A stretch of DNA of 8,625 bases, taken from NCBI GenBank assembly GCA_047604965.1, contig JASGGQ010000111.1, positions 1 through 8,625 on the forward strand. Reading direction: 5' to 3'. Below the pieces are notes generated by a model. It saw only the letters and a program-made list of their open reading frames with translations, had not been told where the DNA came from and did no database searches. Shown here one piece after another: positions 6,967 through 8,625 of this stretch. Numbering within the stretch: the first letter of the stretch is position 1; every line of letters begins with the position of its first letter. Position numbers and translations under genes: made by a program. The stretch is from JAGIBJ01 sp047604965. Its GTDB lineage: Bacteria; Actinomycetota; Thermoleophilia; Solirubrobacterales; Solirubrobacteraceae.

Positions 6967-7904
6967 CGCGCCTCCCTCAGCTTGCGGGCCGCGCGCAACT
7001 TCGCCGAGCGCGATCGTGGGTTGGCTGCCGATTCTTCACGGCCGGCAACCACCGGCCGGCCGCTGAGCAGCTCCGCTTCCGGCTCCCCACCGCAGCGGCA
7101 TTCCGGCAGCTCCGGCGGACAGATACACGCCTTGCCGAGCGGCGCCAAAAACTGCTTGACGCGGCGATCTTCGAGCGAATGAAAGCTGATGACGGCGAGC
7201 CGGCCACCCGGCCGCAGCAGCCGCCACGCGACCGGCAGTGCCGCGTCAACCTGATCGAGCTCGCCGTTGACGACGATCCGCAACGCTTGAAAGACGCGCT
7301 TGGCGGGATGTCCACCACCGAGCCGCAGGTGTACGGGAACCGCCGCTTCGATGAGTTCGACGAGTTGACCGGTCGTCGAGATCGGAGCGTCCGTTCGGGC
7401 ACGCTCGATCGCCGTGGCGATCTGGCCAGCATGCTTTTCCTCTCCGAGCTGCTTGAAGGCGCGTGCGAGGTCGCGGCGCGGCCATTCGGCGACGATCCGG
7501 CTGGCGTCGAGCTGCTGCGCGGGGTCCATCCGCATGTCCAGCGGCGCGTCGCGCGAGTAGGAGAAGCCACGGTCGGTGTCGTCGATCTGAGGGGAGCTGA
7601 CGCCGAGGTCGAACAGCACGCCGTCGGCGGTGACTGATTCGCACTCCAGCTCGCCGAGTCCTGTCGCGAAGTCGGCCGCCGCAAAGCGCGTGGCGCATGC
7701 GACCTCATCGGCGAATGTGTCGAAGCGGCGGCGAGCCTCTGGATCGCGGTCAATTGCGATGAGCGTGCCGGCGGCACCGATCCGCGCGGCGATCGCGCGC
7801 GAGTGCCCGCCTGCGCCGAAGGTCGCGTCGATCACGACGTCCCCAGGCTGCGGATCGAGCAGCGCAAGCGCCTCCTCCAGCAGCACCGGAACGTGCATGG
7901 TCAT
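6963..7904 (-). CDS. rsmH: 16S rRNA (cytosine-1402-N4)-methyltransferase
   Basis: RsmH (MraW) methylates N4 of C1402 in the 16S rRNA decoding centre, using S-adenosylmethionine. The 313-residue product equals the E. coli enzyme in length. Motifs are MHVPVLLEEAL near the start, the SAM-binding DATFGAGGHSRAI (26-38), AIDRDP (50-55), LFDLGVSSPQIDDTDRGFSY (97-116), the PLDMRMD segment (121-127), GGGHPAKRVFQALRI (196-210) and ISFHSLEDRRVK (239-250). A four-Cys cluster (C260, C262, C269, C271) near the C-terminus is of the CxCPP...CxC kind seen in many RsmH proteins. The start is the ATG at 7904, which shares its A with the mraZ stop (TGATG); the ATG two codons later (7898) is an alternative. The frame stays open upstream to 8234 inside mraZ, but that extension lacks family similarity. 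Confidence 0.97.
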   Translation of the reverse strand: MTMHVPVLLEEALALLDPQPGDVVIDATFGAGGHSRAIAARIGAAGTLIAIDRDPEARRRFDTFADEVACATRFAAADFATGLGELECESVTADGVLFDLGVSSPQIDDTDRGFSYSRDAPLDMRMDPAQQLDASRIVAEWPRRDLARAFKQLGEEKHAGQIATAIERARTDAPISTTGQLVELIEAAVPVHLRLGGGHPAKRVFQALRIVVNGELDQVDAALPVAWRLLRPGGRLAVISFHSLEDRRVKQFLAPLGKACICPPELPECRCGGEPEAELLSGRPVVAGREESAANPRSRSAKLRAARKLREAR

Positions 7905-8350
7905 CACGCCCCGGCTCCTGCCAGCGGCGAGAGTTGCGCGGTAATCTGACCGACGGCTGCCGGCAGGCCGGCTTCCATCTGCTCCCAGCGCGTGCGGTCC
8001 CACAGTTCGATGCAGCGGCCGGTGCCGACGAGCACGACCTCTTTGTCGAGTCCGGCGTGCGCCAAGAGCTGCGCGGTAAGTCCGACGCGCCCGACTTTGT
8101 CGAGCATCGTGTCGAAGGCGGAGCCCTGCATCAGTCGCAGTGTCTGCCGTAGCTCGGACGACATCGCCGCGTAGTTCTGCGTCGCGGCGTCGACATGCGC
8201 TTCGTATTCGTCGATCCGCCACAGCTCGACGCACGGATCGACGCCTTTGACGGCGACGAGGCCCTCGGCGAAATCGTCGCGGAAGCGGGACGGAATCGTC
8301 AGGCGGTGCTTGACATCGAGCGTGTGCTGATAGGTGCCGCGGAACGCCAT
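7904..8350 (-). CDS. mraZ: MraZ transcriptional regulator of the division/cell-wall cluster
   Basis: MraZ is an AbrB-fold DNA-binding protein that forms ring-shaped oligomers and in E. coli represses its own dcw operon. The 148-residue product shows the two tandem SpoVT/AbrB-like half-domains, each with the DxxxR signature: DVKHRLTIPSRFRDDF (D12-R16) and DKVGRVGLTAQL (D84-R88). Length and first-gene position match the family. The ATG at 8350 begins MAFRGTYQHTLDVKHR, which aligns well with MraZ N-termini; the frame is open further upstream to 8584, but that stretch is leader sequence. No clear Shine-Dalgarno sequence lies before the ATG (the last 10 nt are pyrimidine-rich). A 17-bp perfect inverted repeat sits immediately upstream, and candidate MraZ boxes lie beyond it, so autoregulation is likely. 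Confidence 0.95.
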   Translation of the reverse strand: MAFRGTYQHTLDVKHRLTIPSRFRDDFAEGLVAVKGVDPCVELWRIDEYEAHVDAATQNYAAMSSELRQTLRLMQGSAFDTMLDKVGRVGLTAQLLAHAGLDKEVVLVGTGRCIELWDRTRWEQMEAGLPAAVGQITAQLSPLAGAGA

Positions 8351-8360
8351 GGAAAGAGAT

Positions 8361-8403
8361 GAGCCGGAGTGGAGGGGTGGGAGGAGCCCCTCCACTCCGG
8401 CTC
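8361..8403 (-). repeat. Perfect 17-bp inverted repeat (hairpin) in the mraZ leader
   Basis: The arms GAGCCGGAGTGGAGGGG (8361-8377) and CCCCTCCACTCCGGCTC (8387-8403) are exact reverse complements separated by 9 nt. The structure ends 10 nt before the mraZ start codon. It is not followed by a T-run in either direction. On the plus strand GTGGGA at 8377-8382, mostly in the loop, is an inverted copy of the repeats at 8408-8454. Possible roles are a dimeric-protein operator, a stem-loop at the 5' end of the mRNA, or an attenuator. The structure is directly visible; its role is not known. Confidence 0.9.
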
Positions 8404-8407
8404 GCGT

Positions 8408-8454
8408 TGCCACCTTATCCCACTTTCTCCCACCCAGCAATACTTCTCTCCCAC
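8408..8454 (-). promoter_or_regulatory. MraZ-type operator: GTGGGA repeats at 10-nt spacing upstream of mraZ
   Basis: On the coding strand GTGGGA occurs at 8454-8449, 8433-8428 and 8423-8418, followed by GTGGCA at 8413-8408. The last three have an exact 10-nt period, one helical turn. The first is 21 nt away, about two turns. Known E. coli MraZ sites are TGGGN repeats separated by 5 nt, which is also a 10-nt period, and lie just upstream of mraZ. Sequence, spacing and location all fit, so this is very probably the operator through which MraZ regulates the operon. Binding itself is inferred. Confidence 0.75.
8413..8440 (-). promoter_or_regulatory. Possible sigma-70-like promoter inside the MraZ boxes
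   Basis: On the coding strand a TTGCTG hexamer (8440-8435) lies 15-16 nt before GATAAG/ATAAGG (8419-8413), a weak match to -35 and -10 elements. If real, transcription would begin near 8406-8408, the operator repeats would overlap the promoter, and the 17-bp hairpin would sit at the very 5' end of the mRNA. The matches are partial and the spacer is short. Confidence 0.3.
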
Positions 8455-8625
8455 TTGGACTCTTGTTCGAGCCAAGGCTGCCGGCGGCGTCGCTGAATAG
8501 CAGGGATTTTCCCCCTGATGCAGCGGAGGTTGCAGAATCTGCCTCCCAGCGGTGACGCGAGTGAAACGTTCCCCGCGACGCCACGCTCCCCTTCCATCAC
8601 CGCCGCAAAGGGCGAGATCCTGCAC
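8455..8625. other. Upstream non-coding stretch with two small inverted repeats, no recognised gene
   Basis: No protein or RNA family was recognised here. Two short inverted repeats are visible: CAGGG (8501-8505) with CCCTG (8513-8517), and GGAGG (8525-8529) with CCTCC (8542-8546) around an inner GCAGA/TCTGC palindrome (8532-8542). They could belong to the leader of the dcw operon, to an upstream gene's 3' end, or to nothing functional. The right edge of the window cuts off the context. Confidence 0.4.

Noticed and set aside
7905..8234. N-terminal extension of rsmH by 110 codons
   Set aside because: The extension overlaps mraZ in another frame and is Arg-rich without similarity to RsmH, whose N-terminus aligns at MTMHVP.
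8351..8584. N-terminal extension of mraZ by 78 codons
   Set aside because: It would translate through the operator repeats and the hairpin; MraZ family proteins begin at the equivalent of MAFRGTY.
8552..8625. A divergent plus-strand gene starting GTG at 8552 and open to the right edge
   Set aside because: Only about 24 basic, Pro-rich codons are visible, with no Shine-Dalgarno sequence and no recognisable similarity.

Overview
This window is a high-GC segment of a bacterial division and cell-wall (dcw) gene cluster. Every real gene lies on the minus strand, so the cluster reads from right to left. The order is mraZ, rsmH, an ftsL-like membrane gene, ftsI, murE, murF, mraY and the first 97 codons of ftsW, which runs off the left edge. 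MurE carries the DNPR signature of ligases that add meso-diaminopimelate. The FtsL-like protein has a very long Pro/Ala/Arg-rich cytoplasmic N-terminus like that of high-GC Actinomycetota. Together with composition and gene order, this suggests an actinobacterium, perhaps of the Thermoleophilia type; the class is an inference and not firm.

Region by region: 8351-8625 is an untranslated leader or upstream region. It holds a set of MraZ-type operator repeats (8408-8454) and, between these and the mraZ start codon, a perfect 17-bp inverted repeat (8361-8403). From 7904 to 4187, mraZ, rsmH, ftsL-like and ftsI are joined by 1- to 4-nt stop/start overlaps. A 30-nt gap separates ftsI from murE. murE, murF and mraY (4156-382) again overlap. 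An 88-nt gap holding a GC-rich hairpin precedes ftsW. murD, which in many dcw clusters sits between mraY and ftsW, is absent there.

The genes act together. MraZ probably represses the operon through the boxes upstream of it. RsmH methylates 16S rRNA. MurE and MurF extend the UDP-MurNAc peptide, and MraY loads the finished precursor onto undecaprenyl phosphate to give lipid I. FtsL-like, FtsI and FtsW belong to the septal peptidoglycan synthase complex.

No unknown system was found. The points most worth a second look are the perfect hairpin and MraZ boxes in the leader, the eroded central domain of MurF (the expected invariant Asn appears as Asp and about 25 residues are missing), the missing murD, and a possible mutually exclusive hairpin pair ahead of ftsW.
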